This document shows positions 1 through 7,523 of a DNA stretch of 36,583 bases, piece by piece. Each line of letters begins with the position of its first letter. Positions within the stretch are counted from its first letter, which is position 1. A program made the position numbers and the translations under genes. Source of the stretch: Bacteroidaceae bacterium (GTDB taxonomy: Bacteria; Bacteroidota; Bacteroidia; Bacteroidales; Bacteroidaceae); contig JAKSLT010000020.1 of assembly GCA_024401055.1 (NCBI GenBank), positions 1 to 36,583 on the forward strand, given 5' to 3'. The notes below the pieces were generated by a model. It was not told the origin of the DNA. It saw only the letters and a list, made by a program, of their open reading frames with translations, and ran no database searches.

Positions 1-20
1 GGTACTTCCATCAGTGGGAA

Positions 21-1169
21 TTAGCGGTTGGGCTCGCGGAGCCAGTCCATTGTTTTCCAGTCCTTGCGGTAGTCGCCGGTGCCGTACACTATTTCGTCGT
101 CGTAGAGCGTCTTGGCGATGGCGTCCAGTGCGGGCTTCTGGGTGGAAGCGTAGGAGGAATTGTAGGGCGTGAGGTTATACACGAGCAAGGCGCCGTACTT
201 CTGCTTGCGTACAAACTGCATGTTGCTCTCTACGCTCCAGGGAGAGTTCATACTGATGGAGTTCACGCCTTGCTGGGCCTTGGTGATGCCGGGATAGAAG
301 CGGGCCTGGTCGGTGTTGACATTGTAGTTGGAGAGTACAAAGTCGAGGTACTCGCCGGGGTTGTGGCCGTCCACGGCTACGAGGCTGGAGATGCCGCCCC
401 AGCGATAGATTACCGTCCAGCGGTCGGGGCCGATGGCCTGCTTCACGTCATAGATGAAGCGTGAGGCTGCGCTGTAGGAATTCTGCACGAAGCCCTTTGC
501 GGTGCCCTGGGTGCCGTAGTTGGAGTATTCGTCGTCGAAGAAGACGCCGTCAAGGTTGTACTTGGCGCAGGTGTCGGCGATGGCCTGGGCAAAGGCCTTG
601 GAGCGCTCGGGGCCGAGGTTGCAGATGCCGGAGCAGTCGTGGTTGCCGAGGATGGAGAGGAGCACCTTAATGCCTTTTTCCTTCAGCGGCTTGATGTACT
701 TGTCGGCGTGGAGGAGGATAGGCTCCACGTTCTCGTTGTTGTGGAGATAGACGACGTCCTCTTTCTGGCTGTAGTTGATGTTGGAGGAGAAAAGGACAAC
801 GGCGTCGAAGAGGTACTTGCCCGTCTTCTTCAGCGTATAGTTGAGCGTGACGAGAGGGTTGACGTTGTTCACTTCGAGGCAGTTGAATACGATGGGTGCG
901 GGCTCGCCGTCGGCATACTTCTGCACGAGGTTGGCGGGCTCGTTGGAGAACTCGACGCTGGTGATTTCCTTCACGGGATAGGTGACTGCGGTGTTGTTGG
1001 CCTTCGTCAGGCGCAGGTCGTTGTTGCTGTTGGCGAAGCGGAAAGTCTTCACGTCGCTGGTGTTGAAGGCGGCCTGATTGCCGTAGTTGATGGTGATACT
1101 CTGAGCGAAGGCGGCGGAGAGTGACAGACCGATGGCGCAGGCCAGCGTAAGGAATAAGTTTTTCTTCAT
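21..1169 (-). CDS. Secreted GH18 endo-beta-N-acetylglucosaminidase-like protein (Endo H/F type)
   Basis: A 382-residue protein with a clear signal peptide (residues 1-22, cleavage near AFA-Q). Residues about 23-80 form a small beta-rich N-terminal domain of unknown role. From about residue 90 the protein resembles the Endo H/Endo F branch of GH18: it has a VLFSSNINY segment, YLHNNENV, KGIKVLLSILGNH and the active-site strand LDGVFFDDEY (residues 206-215). Enzymes of this branch cut the chitobiose core of N-glycans. Glu214, the expected acid/base, and Asp212 are present, but the first inner Asp of the DxxDxDxE signature is Phe210. Activity is therefore likely but not certain. The gene starts 28 bases downstream of ung on the same strand. 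Export to the periplasm or cell surface is inferred from the signal peptide. Confidence 0.82.
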   Translation of the reverse strand: MKKNLFLTLACAIGLSLSAAFAQSITINYGNQAAFNTSDVKTFRFANSNNDLRLTKANNTAVTYPVKEITSVEFSNEPANLVQKYADGEPAPIVFNCLEVNNVNPLVTLNYTLKKTGKYLFDAVVLFSSNINYSQKEDVVYLHNNENVEPILLHADKYIKPLKEKGIKVLLSILGNHDCSGICNLGPERSKAFAQAIADTCAKYNLDGVFFDDEYSNYGTQGTAKGFVQNSYSAASRFIYDVKQAIGPDRWTVIYRWGGISSLVAVDGHNPGEYLDFVLSNYNVNTDQARFYPGITKAQQGVNSISMNSPWSVESNMQFVRKQKYGALLVYNLTPYNSSYASTQKPALDAIAKTLYDDEIVYGTGDYRKDWKTMDWLREPNR

Positions 1170-1197
1170 AGTTGTAGAGGTATAGAGAGGTTTGTAT

Positions 1198-1851
1198 TTA
1201 CCAAAGGATGGGTGTCTGGCCGTGGGCCTGGAGATAGTCGTTGGCCAGCGTGAAGTGGTGGTTGCCGAAGAAACCGCGGTAGGCCGAGAGGGGCGAGGGG
1301 TGGGCGGACTGCAGCACGAGGTGGCGCTTGCGGTCGATGAAGGCGCCCTTCTTCTGCGCGTAGGAGCCCCAGAGGATGAACACCAGCCCTTCGCGCTCCT
1401 CGGCCAGACGGCGCACGGCGGCGTCGGTGAACTGTTCCCAACCGTGGCCGGCGTGCGAGGCGGCCTGGTGGGCCCGCACGGTGAGGGTGCTGTTGAGGAG
1501 CAGCACGCCCTGTTGGGGCCACGACGACAGGGGGTGGGCGGGACGGCCGAGGTCGGCGGCTATCTCCTTATATATATTTAGGAGCGAGGGCGGGTAGGGC
1601 TGTCCGTCGGGCACGGAGAAACATAGGCCCTCAGCCTGTCCGGGCTCGTGGTAGGGGTCCTGCCCGAGGATGACCACCTTCACCTGACTGAACGGGCAGC
1701 AGTCGAAGGCGCGGAATATCTGCCCGGCGGGCGGGTAGCACGTGCCAGCGGCGTATTCGGCCTTGACAAACTGTGTCAGGGCCTCAAAGTAAGGCGCGTC
1801 AAACTCGGGCTGAAGCCGTTGCTGCCAACTCTGTTCTATTCTTACCTTCAT
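1198..1851 (-). CDS. ung: Uracil-DNA glycosylase, family 1
   Basis: This 217-residue protein is the usual size for family 1 uracil-DNA glycosylase, which removes uracil from DNA to start base-excision repair in the cytoplasm. The water-activating motif GQDPYH is at residues 63-68 with catalytic Asp65. It is followed by GLCFSVPDG (uracil pocket), LLLNSTLTVR (residues 117-126, containing the uracil-recognising Asn) and the DNA-intercalating loop HPSPLS at 184-189. The start at MKVRIEQSW fits the family length. It lies 57 bases downstream of the speA stop's far side, with a GC-rich palindromic element in the gap, and is followed closely by the GH18 gene. All key residues are intact. Confidence 0.97.
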   Translation of the reverse strand: MKVRIEQSWQQRLQPEFDAPYFEALTQFVKAEYAAGTCYPPAGQIFRAFDCCPFSQVKVVILGQDPYHEPGQAEGLCFSVPDGQPYPPSLLNIYKEIAADLGRPAHPLSSWPQQGVLLLNSTLTVRAHQAASHAGHGWEQFTDAAVRRLAEEREGLVFILWGSYAQKKGAFIDRKRHLVLQSAHPSPLSAYRGFFGNHHFTLANDYLQAHGQTPILW

Positions 1852-1864
1852 ATTCTTGAGTATC

Positions 1865-1904
1865 TACTCCCCGCCCTTTAGGGAGGGTTGGGGGAGGGTC
1901 TGAG
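1865..1904. repeat. GC-rich palindromic element between speA and ung
   Basis: The gap holds CTCCCCGCCCTTTAGGGAGGG followed by a GGGGGAGGGTCTGAGCC tail, so on the minus strand an AGCC-type end follows the speA stop by a few bases. It is a diverged member of the family at 4525-4582, 10155-10243 and 11340-11430. Confidence 0.6.
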
Positions 1905-1908
1905 CCTT

Positions 1909-3801
1909 TTATTCCAGATACGTATATCCGTACAGGCCGGCGCGGTAGTTGGAGATGAACTCCTTGCCCTCTTCGTGGGTGATGCGCTTCTCCTTGATGG
2001 CCTTGCTCACCCAACTCTCGAGGCGGCGCACGAGGGCCTTGGGGTCGTACTGCACGTATTCCAGCACGTCGGCCACGGTCTCGCCGTCGATGGTCTTGTC
2101 GATGCTGTAGCCTTCGTCGTCCACGCTAATGTGCACGGCGTTGGTGTCGCCGAAGAGGTTGTGGAGGTTGCCGAGGATTTCCTGATAGGCACCTACGAGG
2201 AACACGCCGATGTAGTAGTGTTCGCCGGGCTTGATTTCGTGCAGGGAAATGTAGTTCGTCTGCTGGTTGCCGTTGACGTAGTTCACGATTTTGCCGTCGG
2301 AGTCGCAGGTGATGTCCTGCAGCGTGGCGGAGCGGGTGGGCCGCTCGTTGAGGCGGCTGATGGGCATCACGGGGAAGAGCTGGTCGATGCCCCAGGAGTC
2401 GGGCAGCGACTGGAAAAGGGAGAAGTTGCAGAAGTATTTCTCCGACATGCGCTTGTCGAGGGAGCGCAGTTCGTCGGGCACGTGTTTCTGGTGGTGGCAG
2501 AGCTCGGCTATCTCGCTGCTGAGGCTCCAGTAGATACTCTCAATCTGCGAGCGTGTCTTCAGGTCGATGATGCCGTGGCGGAAGAGGTCGAGGGCTTCCT
2601 CGCGGATGTCCTGGGCGTCGTGCCAGTCCTCCAGCATGGAGCGCGTGGAGAGTTTGTCCCAGATGTCGGTGAGGTCGCGCACCAGCTGGTGGTCGTCGGC
2701 CGAGGCCTCGAAGTCCTCCCGCATGTGGGGCACGTCCACTGTCTCCAGCACGTCGAGGATGAGCACGGAGTGGTGGGCCGTCAGTGAGCGGCCGCCCTCG
2801 GTTATGATGTTGGGGTGGGGTATGCCGTTCTTATTGGCGGCGTCCACGAGGTTATACACGCAGTCGTTGACGTATTCCTGAATGCTGTAGTTCACGCTGC
2901 TCTCCGAGTTGCTGGAGCGGGTGCCGTCGTAGTCCACGCCGAGGCCGCCGCCGCAGTCCACGAACTCGATGTTGTAGCCCAGAGTGTGGAGTTGCACGTA
3001 GAACTGTGCCGCCTCGCGCAGCGCCATGCTGATGCGGCGTATTTTGGTAATCTGCGAGCCGATGTGGAAGTGGATAAGTTTGAGGCAGTCGTGCATGCCG
3101 TAGCGGTCGAGGATATCCAGGGCGCGCAGGAGTTCGGTGGAGTTGAGGCCAAACTTACTGGCATCGCCGCCGCTCTCCTCCCATTTGCCGGCACCGGAGC
3201 TTGCGAGCTTGATGCGCACGCCGAGGTTGGGACGCACGCCGAGTTTCTCGGCCGTGCGGGCGATGATGTCGAGTTCGGGGAGCTTCTCGATGACGAGGAA
3301 CACCCTCTTGCCCATTTTCTGGGCCAGCAGTGCCAGTTCGATGTAGTTCTGGTCCTTATGCCCGTTGCAGATGATGAGCGAGTCGCTGTCCATGTTCGTG
3401 GCGAGCACGGCGTGGAGTTCAGGCTTCGAGCCGGCCTCAAGTCCCAGGTTGTAGCGCTTGCCGTGGGAGATGATTTCCTCCACGACGGGGCGCATCTGGT
3501 TCACCTTAATGGGGTAAATAATAAAGTGTTCACCCTTGAATTCGTATTCTTTCTCGGCTTTCTGGAAGCACTCGGCAGTCTTCTCGATGCGGTTGTCGAG
3601 GATGTCGGGGAAGCGGAGCAGCACGGGGGCCGTGATGTCGCGACCGGCGAGGTCGTCCACCACTTCCTTCAAATCCACCTGTACGGAGTTTTTCCGCGGG
3701 CACACGTAAACGTTACCCTCCTGGTTGATGCCGAAGTAGTTTACGCCCCACCCCTTGATGTTGTAGAGCTCCTCAGAATCTTCTATTCGCCACTTTCGCA
3801 T
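1909..3801 (-). CDS. speA: Biosynthetic arginine decarboxylase
   Basis: A PLP-dependent decarboxylase that converts arginine to agmatine for polyamine synthesis. I place the start at 3801 (MRKWRIEDSEELYNIKGWG), giving 630 residues, the usual SpeA length. The open frame continues 19 codons further upstream, but that stretch only translates a simple repeat. YPIKVNQ carries the PLP lysine at about residue 99, HFHIGSQI is the alanine-racemase-fold binding motif, and ITEGGRSLTAHHS lies further on. The C-terminal half has the helical region and end typical of SpeA. The gene follows aroK, from which it is separated by a 7-base repeat tract that ends 15 bases before the start codon. No good TAnnTTTG promoter is seen in that gap, so it may be read with aroK. 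Confidence 0.96.
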   Translation of the reverse strand: MRKWRIEDSEELYNIKGWGVNYFGINQEGNVYVCPRKNSVQVDLKEVVDDLAGRDITAPVLLRFPDILDNRIEKTAECFQKAEKEYEFKGEHFIIYPIKVNQMRPVVEEIISHGKRYNLGLEAGSKPELHAVLATNMDSDSLIICNGHKDQNYIELALLAQKMGKRVFLVIEKLPELDIIARTAEKLGVRPNLGVRIKLASSGAGKWEESGGDASKFGLNSTELLRALDILDRYGMHDCLKLIHFHIGSQITKIRRISMALREAAQFYVQLHTLGYNIEFVDCGGGLGVDYDGTRSSNSESSVNYSIQEYVNDCVYNLVDAANKNGIPHPNIITEGGRSLTAHHSVLILDVLETVDVPHMREDFEASADDHQLVRDLTDIWDKLSTRSMLEDWHDAQDIREEALDLFRHGIIDLKTRSQIESIYWSLSSEIAELCHHQKHVPDELRSLDKRMSEKYFCNFSLFQSLPDSWGIDQLFPVMPISRLNERPTRSATLQDITCDSDGKIVNYVNGNQQTNYISLHEIKPGEHYYIGVFLVGAYQEILGNLHNLFGDTNAVHISVDDEGYSIDKTIDGETVADVLEYVQYDPKALVRRLESWVSKAIKEKRITHEEGKEFISNYRAGLYGYTYLE

Positions 3802-3816
3802 GGTTCTTTGTTTTTT

Positions 3817-3914
3817 AGGACAACGGATTATGGATAACGGACAACAGACAATGGACAACAGACAACGGACAACAGACGGCTGTCAACTATCAACTGTCAA
3901 CTATTCACTGTCAA
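3817..3914. repeat. Degenerate 7-base tandem repeat, about 14 units
   Basis: Read on the minus strand, the tract divides into 7-base units without loss of phase: TTGACAG, TGAATAG, TTGACAG, TTGATAG, TTGACAG, CCGTCTG, TTGTCCG, TTGTCTG, TTGTCCA, and so on to TTGTCCT. It overlaps the last codons and stop of aroK and ends 15 bases before the speA start codon. The units fall into a TTGACAG-like half and a TTGTCYG-like half. Confidence 0.85.
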
Positions 3915-4424
3915 CTTAATCTTTTCCACCAGTCGGTTCACCTTTTCCTCTTCGTTGAGTACGTCGATGGGCAGCACGTGCTGGGCTTGCAGGTAGTAGG
4001 GCTCGCGCTCCTTCAGCTGTTCCTCAATGAAAGCCTTGAGTTCCTCTTCGCTCTTGCCTTCCAGCAGTGGCCTTACGCCGCGGGAGAGGCGTATGTGCTC
4101 TTGCAGAGTCTCAATCGAGGCTTGCAGGTAGATGGTCGTGCCCACCTGATTCATGTATTCCATGTTCCCGCTGTGGCAGGGCGTACCCCCGCCGAGGCTC
4201 AGCACGATGTCCTCAAACTCTGCCACCTCGCGCAGCATGTTGGCTTCGCGGCGGCGGAACACGTCCTCGCCGTCCTCGGCAAACATCTGGGGTATGCGTT
4301 TGCGGAAGCGCTCCTCGATGTACCAGTCCAGGTCGTAGAAGCGGCAGCCCAAGGCCTTGGCCAAGGGGCGGCCCACGGTGGTCTTGCCGGAACACATGTA
4401 GCCTAAAAGGATAATGCTGCGCAT
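3897..4424 (-). CDS. aroK: Shikimate kinase
   Basis: This enzyme phosphorylates shikimate in the chorismate pathway. With the start at 4424 (MRSIILLGYMCSGKTT) it has 175 residues, the standard length. The open frame runs 32 codons further upstream, but those only read through a palindromic repeat. The Walker A loop GYMCSGKT is at residues 8-15, the shikimate-binding DLDWYIEE near residue 32, SLGGGTP (substrate binding) near the middle, and the lid RGVRPLL after it. The final residues LTVNS and the TGA stop are encoded by the 7-base repeat that precedes speA, so the C-terminus may vary in length between strains. It lies downstream of topA across a repeat-filled gap. Confidence 0.95.
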   Translation of the reverse strand: MRSIILLGYMCSGKTTVGRPLAKALGCRFYDLDWYIEERFRKRIPQMFAEDGEDVFRRREANMLREVAEFEDIVLSLGGGTPCHSGNMEYMNQVGTTIYLQASIETLQEHIRLSRGVRPLLEGKSEEELKAFIEEQLKEREPYYLQAQHVLPIDVLNEEEKVNRLVEKIKLTVNS

Positions 4425-4425
4425 A

Positions 4426-4603
4426 ATAGAAGCCTCACCCCCGGCCCCTTCCCGAGAGGGAGGGGAGGTTTTTGAGGTTATTAGGTTATAAGGTTTTGAG
4501 GTTATGAACTCATTCCCCATTCTATTCCCCGCCTCGCTTGAAAAGCGACCTCCTGCCCTTTAGGGAGGGGTGGGGAGGGGCTGAAGGGGTTAGGGAAGGT
4601 CTT
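4426..4603. repeat. Repeat-filled topA-aroK gap: two GC-rich palindromes and an 8-base tandem repeat
   Basis: The gap holds a GC-rich palindrome at 4431-4468 (CCCCTTCCCGAGAGGGAGGGG core). An 8-base tandem repeat of AGGTTATN units follows at 4466-4506 (about five units, the first with nine bases). A second palindromic element at about 4525-4582 has the core GCCCTTTAGGG, a small CGCTT/AAGCG hairpin at 4534-4546, and the family end GGGGAGGGGCT. No gene is visible. The upstream open frame of aroK is a translation of this tract. Confidence 0.75.
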
Positions 4604-6895
4604 TTACTTCTTCTTTATTATTGCCAGACACTCCTCTTTCGTCAGTTCGGCGGCACGGGCGCCCTGGCTTTTCGTTATTTTATAGTTCTTTCCCTTATAG
4701 CATATATAGGGGCCGAAGCGTCCCTTGCGCACTTCCAGCTCCGGCTCGTCGTCGAAGGTCTTGATGTGGCTGGCCTTCTCGGCTTCGTTGGCGGCCTTCA
4801 GCAAGGCGGCGGCGCGCTTGATGTCTATCTCCAGCGGGTCTTCGTCCTTGGGAATGCTGACGTACTTCTTGTCCATCTGCACGTAGGGGCCGTATTTTCC
4901 GTTGGCCACGCGCACGGGCACGCCGTTGATGGTGCCCAACTGGCGGGGCAGTTGGAAGAGTTGCAAGGCCTCCTCCAGCATGATGGTGTCGATGCTCTGT
5001 CCGGGTTTCAGGCTGGCAAAGCGGGGTTTGGTCTCTCCCTCGGTGGTAGAGCCTATCTGCGCCAGGGGGCCGTATCGGCCAATCTTCACGCTCACGGGCT
5101 CACCCGTCTTGGGGTCGGTGCCCAGCAGGCGTTCACCTACGCGGTGTTCCGAGCGCTGCTTCAGGGAATCCTCCACGGTGTCGTTGAAACCGCCGTAGAA
5201 GTCCTTGATGAGGCCCGTCCATTCCTTCTCGCCCTCGGCTATGGAGTCGAAGTCCTTCTCCACGTTGGCCGTGAAGTTGTAGTCCATTATCTCGGGGAAT
5301 CCCTGCAGCAGGAAGTCCGTCACCACCGAGCCTATGTCGGTGGGGCACAGTCGGCTTTTCTCCGCTCCTACGATTTCTGTGGTGGTGGAGTGTCTTGTCT
5401 TGCCGTCAGCGGTGAGCGTTATGACGTCGCAGGGACGCTCCTCTCCGGGCTTGTCGCCGCGCTGCACGTATTCGCGCTGCTGTATGGTGCTGATGGTAGG
5501 GGCGTAGGTGGAAGGTCGGCCTATGCCGAGTTCCTCGAGTTTGTGCACCAGGGTGGCCTCGTTGTAGCGTGGCGGAGCCTGCGGGTAGCGTTGCTGTGCC
5601 ATGATTTGCTCCACTTCCAGCACTTCGCCTTCCTCCGTGGCCGGCAGCTGGCGATGGAACATCTCTATCTGCTCGCTCTGCGGGGCGTCTTCATAGAGTT
5701 TCAGGAAACCGTCGAAGGTCACCACCTCGCCGGCGGTGACGAACTGCTCCTCCTTGCCCTCTATCTCCACGGTGATGGTGGTGCGCTCCAGTTCGGCGTC
5801 GCTCATCTGGCAGGCCATTGTGCGCCGCCAGATAAGTTGGTAGAGTCTCTGCTCTTGCAGTGAACCCTTGATGGAGGTTTTGTCCATGTATGTGGGGCGT
5901 ATGGCCTCGTGAGCCTCCTGTGCGCCCTTGCTGCTCGTATGGTAGGTGCGGCGCTTGTGGTATTCTTTGCCCAGCGTGGCCTCAATCTCCTTGCCCGTGG
6001 CGTTCAGGCAGAGCGTACTCAGGTTCATGGAGTCGGTACGCATGTAAGTGATGTGTCCGCTCTCGTAGAGGCTCTGCGCGATGCGCATGGTGAGGGCCAC
6101 GGGGTAGCCCAGCCTTCTCACGGCCTCCTGTTGCAGCGTGCTCGTGGTGAAGGGCGGTGCCGGGGAGCGCTTGCCGGGTTTCTTCTGTACCTCCGTCACG
6201 CGGAAGGTGGCGCCGTAGCAGCTCTTCAGGAAGGCTTCCGCCTCACTTTCCGTATCGAAGGTGCGCGAGAGGTGACAGGGCAGTTTGCCGCCGTTGGGCA
6301 GCAGGAAGTCCGCCGTCACGCGGTATGTCGGATCATTCTTGAAGGCAGCAATCTCTCTCTCCCTCTCCACGATAAGCCTCACGGCCACGCTCTGCACGCG
6401 GCCTGCCGAGAGGTTGGGCCTTACCTTGCGCCACAGCACGGGGCTCAGCTTGAAGCCTACCAGACGGTCGAGCACGCGGCGGGCCTGCTGGGCATCCACG
6501 AGGTGGAGGTCAATGGTGCGGGGCTTCTCAATAGCCTCCAGGATGGCGGGCTTCGTGATTTCGTGGAACACGATGCGGCGCGCCTTCGTAGGGTCGAGTT
6601 TCAGCACTTCGGCCAGGTGCCACGCGATGGCTTCTCCCTCGCGGTCTTCATCGGATGCCAGCCAGATGGTGGCGGCTCCCTTGGCCGCTGCGCGCAGTTC
6701 GCTCACCACGTGTTTCTTGTCGGCCGGTATCTCATATTCGGGAAGAAACGATTCGAGGTCAACGCCGAAGTTCTTCTTCTTAAGGTCGCGGATGTGACCG
6801 AAGGAGGACATCACCTTGTAGTCTTTTCCAAGGAATTTCTCGATGGTCTTCGCTTTGGCGGGGCTCTCCACGATGACCAGGTTGTTTATGGGCAT
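4604..6895 (-). CDS. topA: DNA topoisomerase I (type IA)
   Basis: Relaxes negative supercoils by cutting one strand through a 5'-phosphotyrosine. I start it at 6895 (MPINNLVIVESPAKAKTIEKF), giving 763 residues. The 79 upstream codons of open frame are rich in unlikely residues and lie in AT-rich intergenic DNA. The TOPRIM domain carries the first Glu in VESPAKAK (about residue 10) and SDEDREGEAIAWHL (81-94). The catalytic tyrosine is Tyr284 in GHITYMRTDS. The C-terminal part has no zinc-finger cysteine quartets; instead it has three repeats of the GRYGPL/GKYGPYVQ/GRFGPYICYKG type and a lysine-rich tail, as is usual in Bacteroidetes. A possible promoter lies at 6947-6977. Confidence 0.97.
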   Translation of the reverse strand: MPINNLVIVESPAKAKTIEKFLGKDYKVMSSFGHIRDLKKKNFGVDLESFLPEYEIPADKKHVVSELRAAAKGAATIWLASDEDREGEAIAWHLAEVLKLDPTKARRIVFHEITKPAILEAIEKPRTIDLHLVDAQQARRVLDRLVGFKLSPVLWRKVRPNLSAGRVQSVAVRLIVEREREIAAFKNDPTYRVTADFLLPNGGKLPCHLSRTFDTESEAEAFLKSCYGATFRVTEVQKKPGKRSPAPPFTTSTLQQEAVRRLGYPVALTMRIAQSLYESGHITYMRTDSMNLSTLCLNATGKEIEATLGKEYHKRRTYHTSSKGAQEAHEAIRPTYMDKTSIKGSLQEQRLYQLIWRRTMACQMSDAELERTTITVEIEGKEEQFVTAGEVVTFDGFLKLYEDAPQSEQIEMFHRQLPATEEGEVLEVEQIMAQQRYPQAPPRYNEATLVHKLEELGIGRPSTYAPTISTIQQREYVQRGDKPGEERPCDVITLTADGKTRHSTTTEIVGAEKSRLCPTDIGSVVTDFLLQGFPEIMDYNFTANVEKDFDSIAEGEKEWTGLIKDFYGGFNDTVEDSLKQRSEHRVGERLLGTDPKTGEPVSVKIGRYGPLAQIGSTTEGETKPRFASLKPGQSIDTIMLEEALQLFQLPRQLGTINGVPVRVANGKYGPYVQMDKKYVSIPKDEDPLEIDIKRAAALLKAANEAEKASHIKTFDDEPELEVRKGRFGPYICYKGKNYKITKSQGARAAELTKEECLAIIKKK

Positions 6896-6946
6896 AAAAT
6901 AATATGAATTTATACTGTTATGAAATAGAATTTGCAAAAATCGCTG

Positions 6947-6977
6947 CGAATTTACGAATAAAAGCGCGAAATGCCAA
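6947..6977 (-). promoter_or_regulatory. Possible Bacteroidetes-type promoter of topA
   Basis: On the minus strand TTG (6975-6977) is followed after 20 bases by TAAATTCG (6947-6954), one mismatch from TAnnTTTG. The predicted leader is about 45 bases. Confidence 0.4.
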
Positions 6978-7235
6978 GTTTTAAGGGCACCGAATGCAAA
7001 AAAAAGTATTTTTTTCCCCGCAGACGCAAGGAGAAGTGGCAAAAGCAGGTTGGCGGGCGGTGTTTTATGAACGTGAGGAGCGCTGGCGGGAAGCAGGCCG
7101 GCGCACGGCATAAGTTCCCGGGGGCGGAACAACGGCCTGACGGCATCGCCATGCCGCTCTTCCGCCGGGAGCGAACGGAGGAAAAGCCGGAGCCGGAGCC
7201 GAAGGCGTTGTTCTTAGTCGGCATTTAGTCATCAT

Positions 7236-7320
7236 GGCCACAGTAGTGACCGATATATGGCCACAGCTGTGGCTAAGTATGCGTCACAACTGTGGCTAAG
7301 TATGCGTCACAGCTGTGGCC
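7236..7320. repeat. Four palindromic sites spaced exactly 23 bases apart
   Basis: The core is CCACAGCTGTGG, a perfect palindrome at 7261-7272. Variants TCACAACTGTGG (7284-7295) and TCACAGCTGTGG (7307-7318) have centres 23 and 46 bases further on, and CCACAGTAGTGA (7238-7249) has its centre 23 bases before. Between the last three, CTAAGTATGCG is conserved exactly. Regular spacing and dyad symmetry suggest a protein-binding array; no binding protein is evident. Confidence 0.75.
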
Positions 7321-7391
7321 AAGACGAACGGGTCGGAGGAAGCGCGGGCGGAAGCGGCGTAAAAGCATTGGGAAACAGTATTATAACTCAC

Positions 7392-7434
7392 AAAAAAGGC
7401 TCCGGAACGAAGGGAACGGTTCCGAAGCTTTTTT
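7392..7434 (-). terminator. Terminator hairpin downstream of dprA
   Basis: AAAAAAGGCTCCGGAACG and CGGTTCCGAAGCTTTTTT form an imperfect stem with an AAGGGAA loop, with T runs on either strand. It lies about 90 bases after the dprA stop and could work in both directions. Confidence 0.75.
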
Positions 7435-7523
7435 CTACCTCCTTGCGAGGCTCTTTACTTTTGACATTTCATCACTCCGGCTTTTATCTTTCTTGCCGAA
7501 GCCGATGAAGGAAGACGTGCGGC

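Larger units (their letters stand above)
6978..7523. other. Gene-free stretch between topA and dprA
   Basis: Beyond the topA promoter candidate I find no convincing gene in either direction. Short open frames here lack family features, and one is rich in Arg/Gly/Pro as random GC-rich DNA would be. The identifiable content is the array of four 23-base-spaced palindromes at 7236-7320 and a terminator hairpin at 7392-7434. Confidence 0.6.

Noticed and set aside
4425-4520. Extended N-terminus of AroK (starting MGNEFITSK)
   Set aside because: It translates the palindromic and 8-base repeats; the kinase fold starts at MRSIILLGY. Unlike the Sir2 case, a proper ATG exists at the core.
4604-5100. Truncated TopA because zinc fingers are absent
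   Set aside because: The GRYGPL-type repeats and Lys-rich end are the usual Bacteroidetes C-terminus; nothing suggests truncation.
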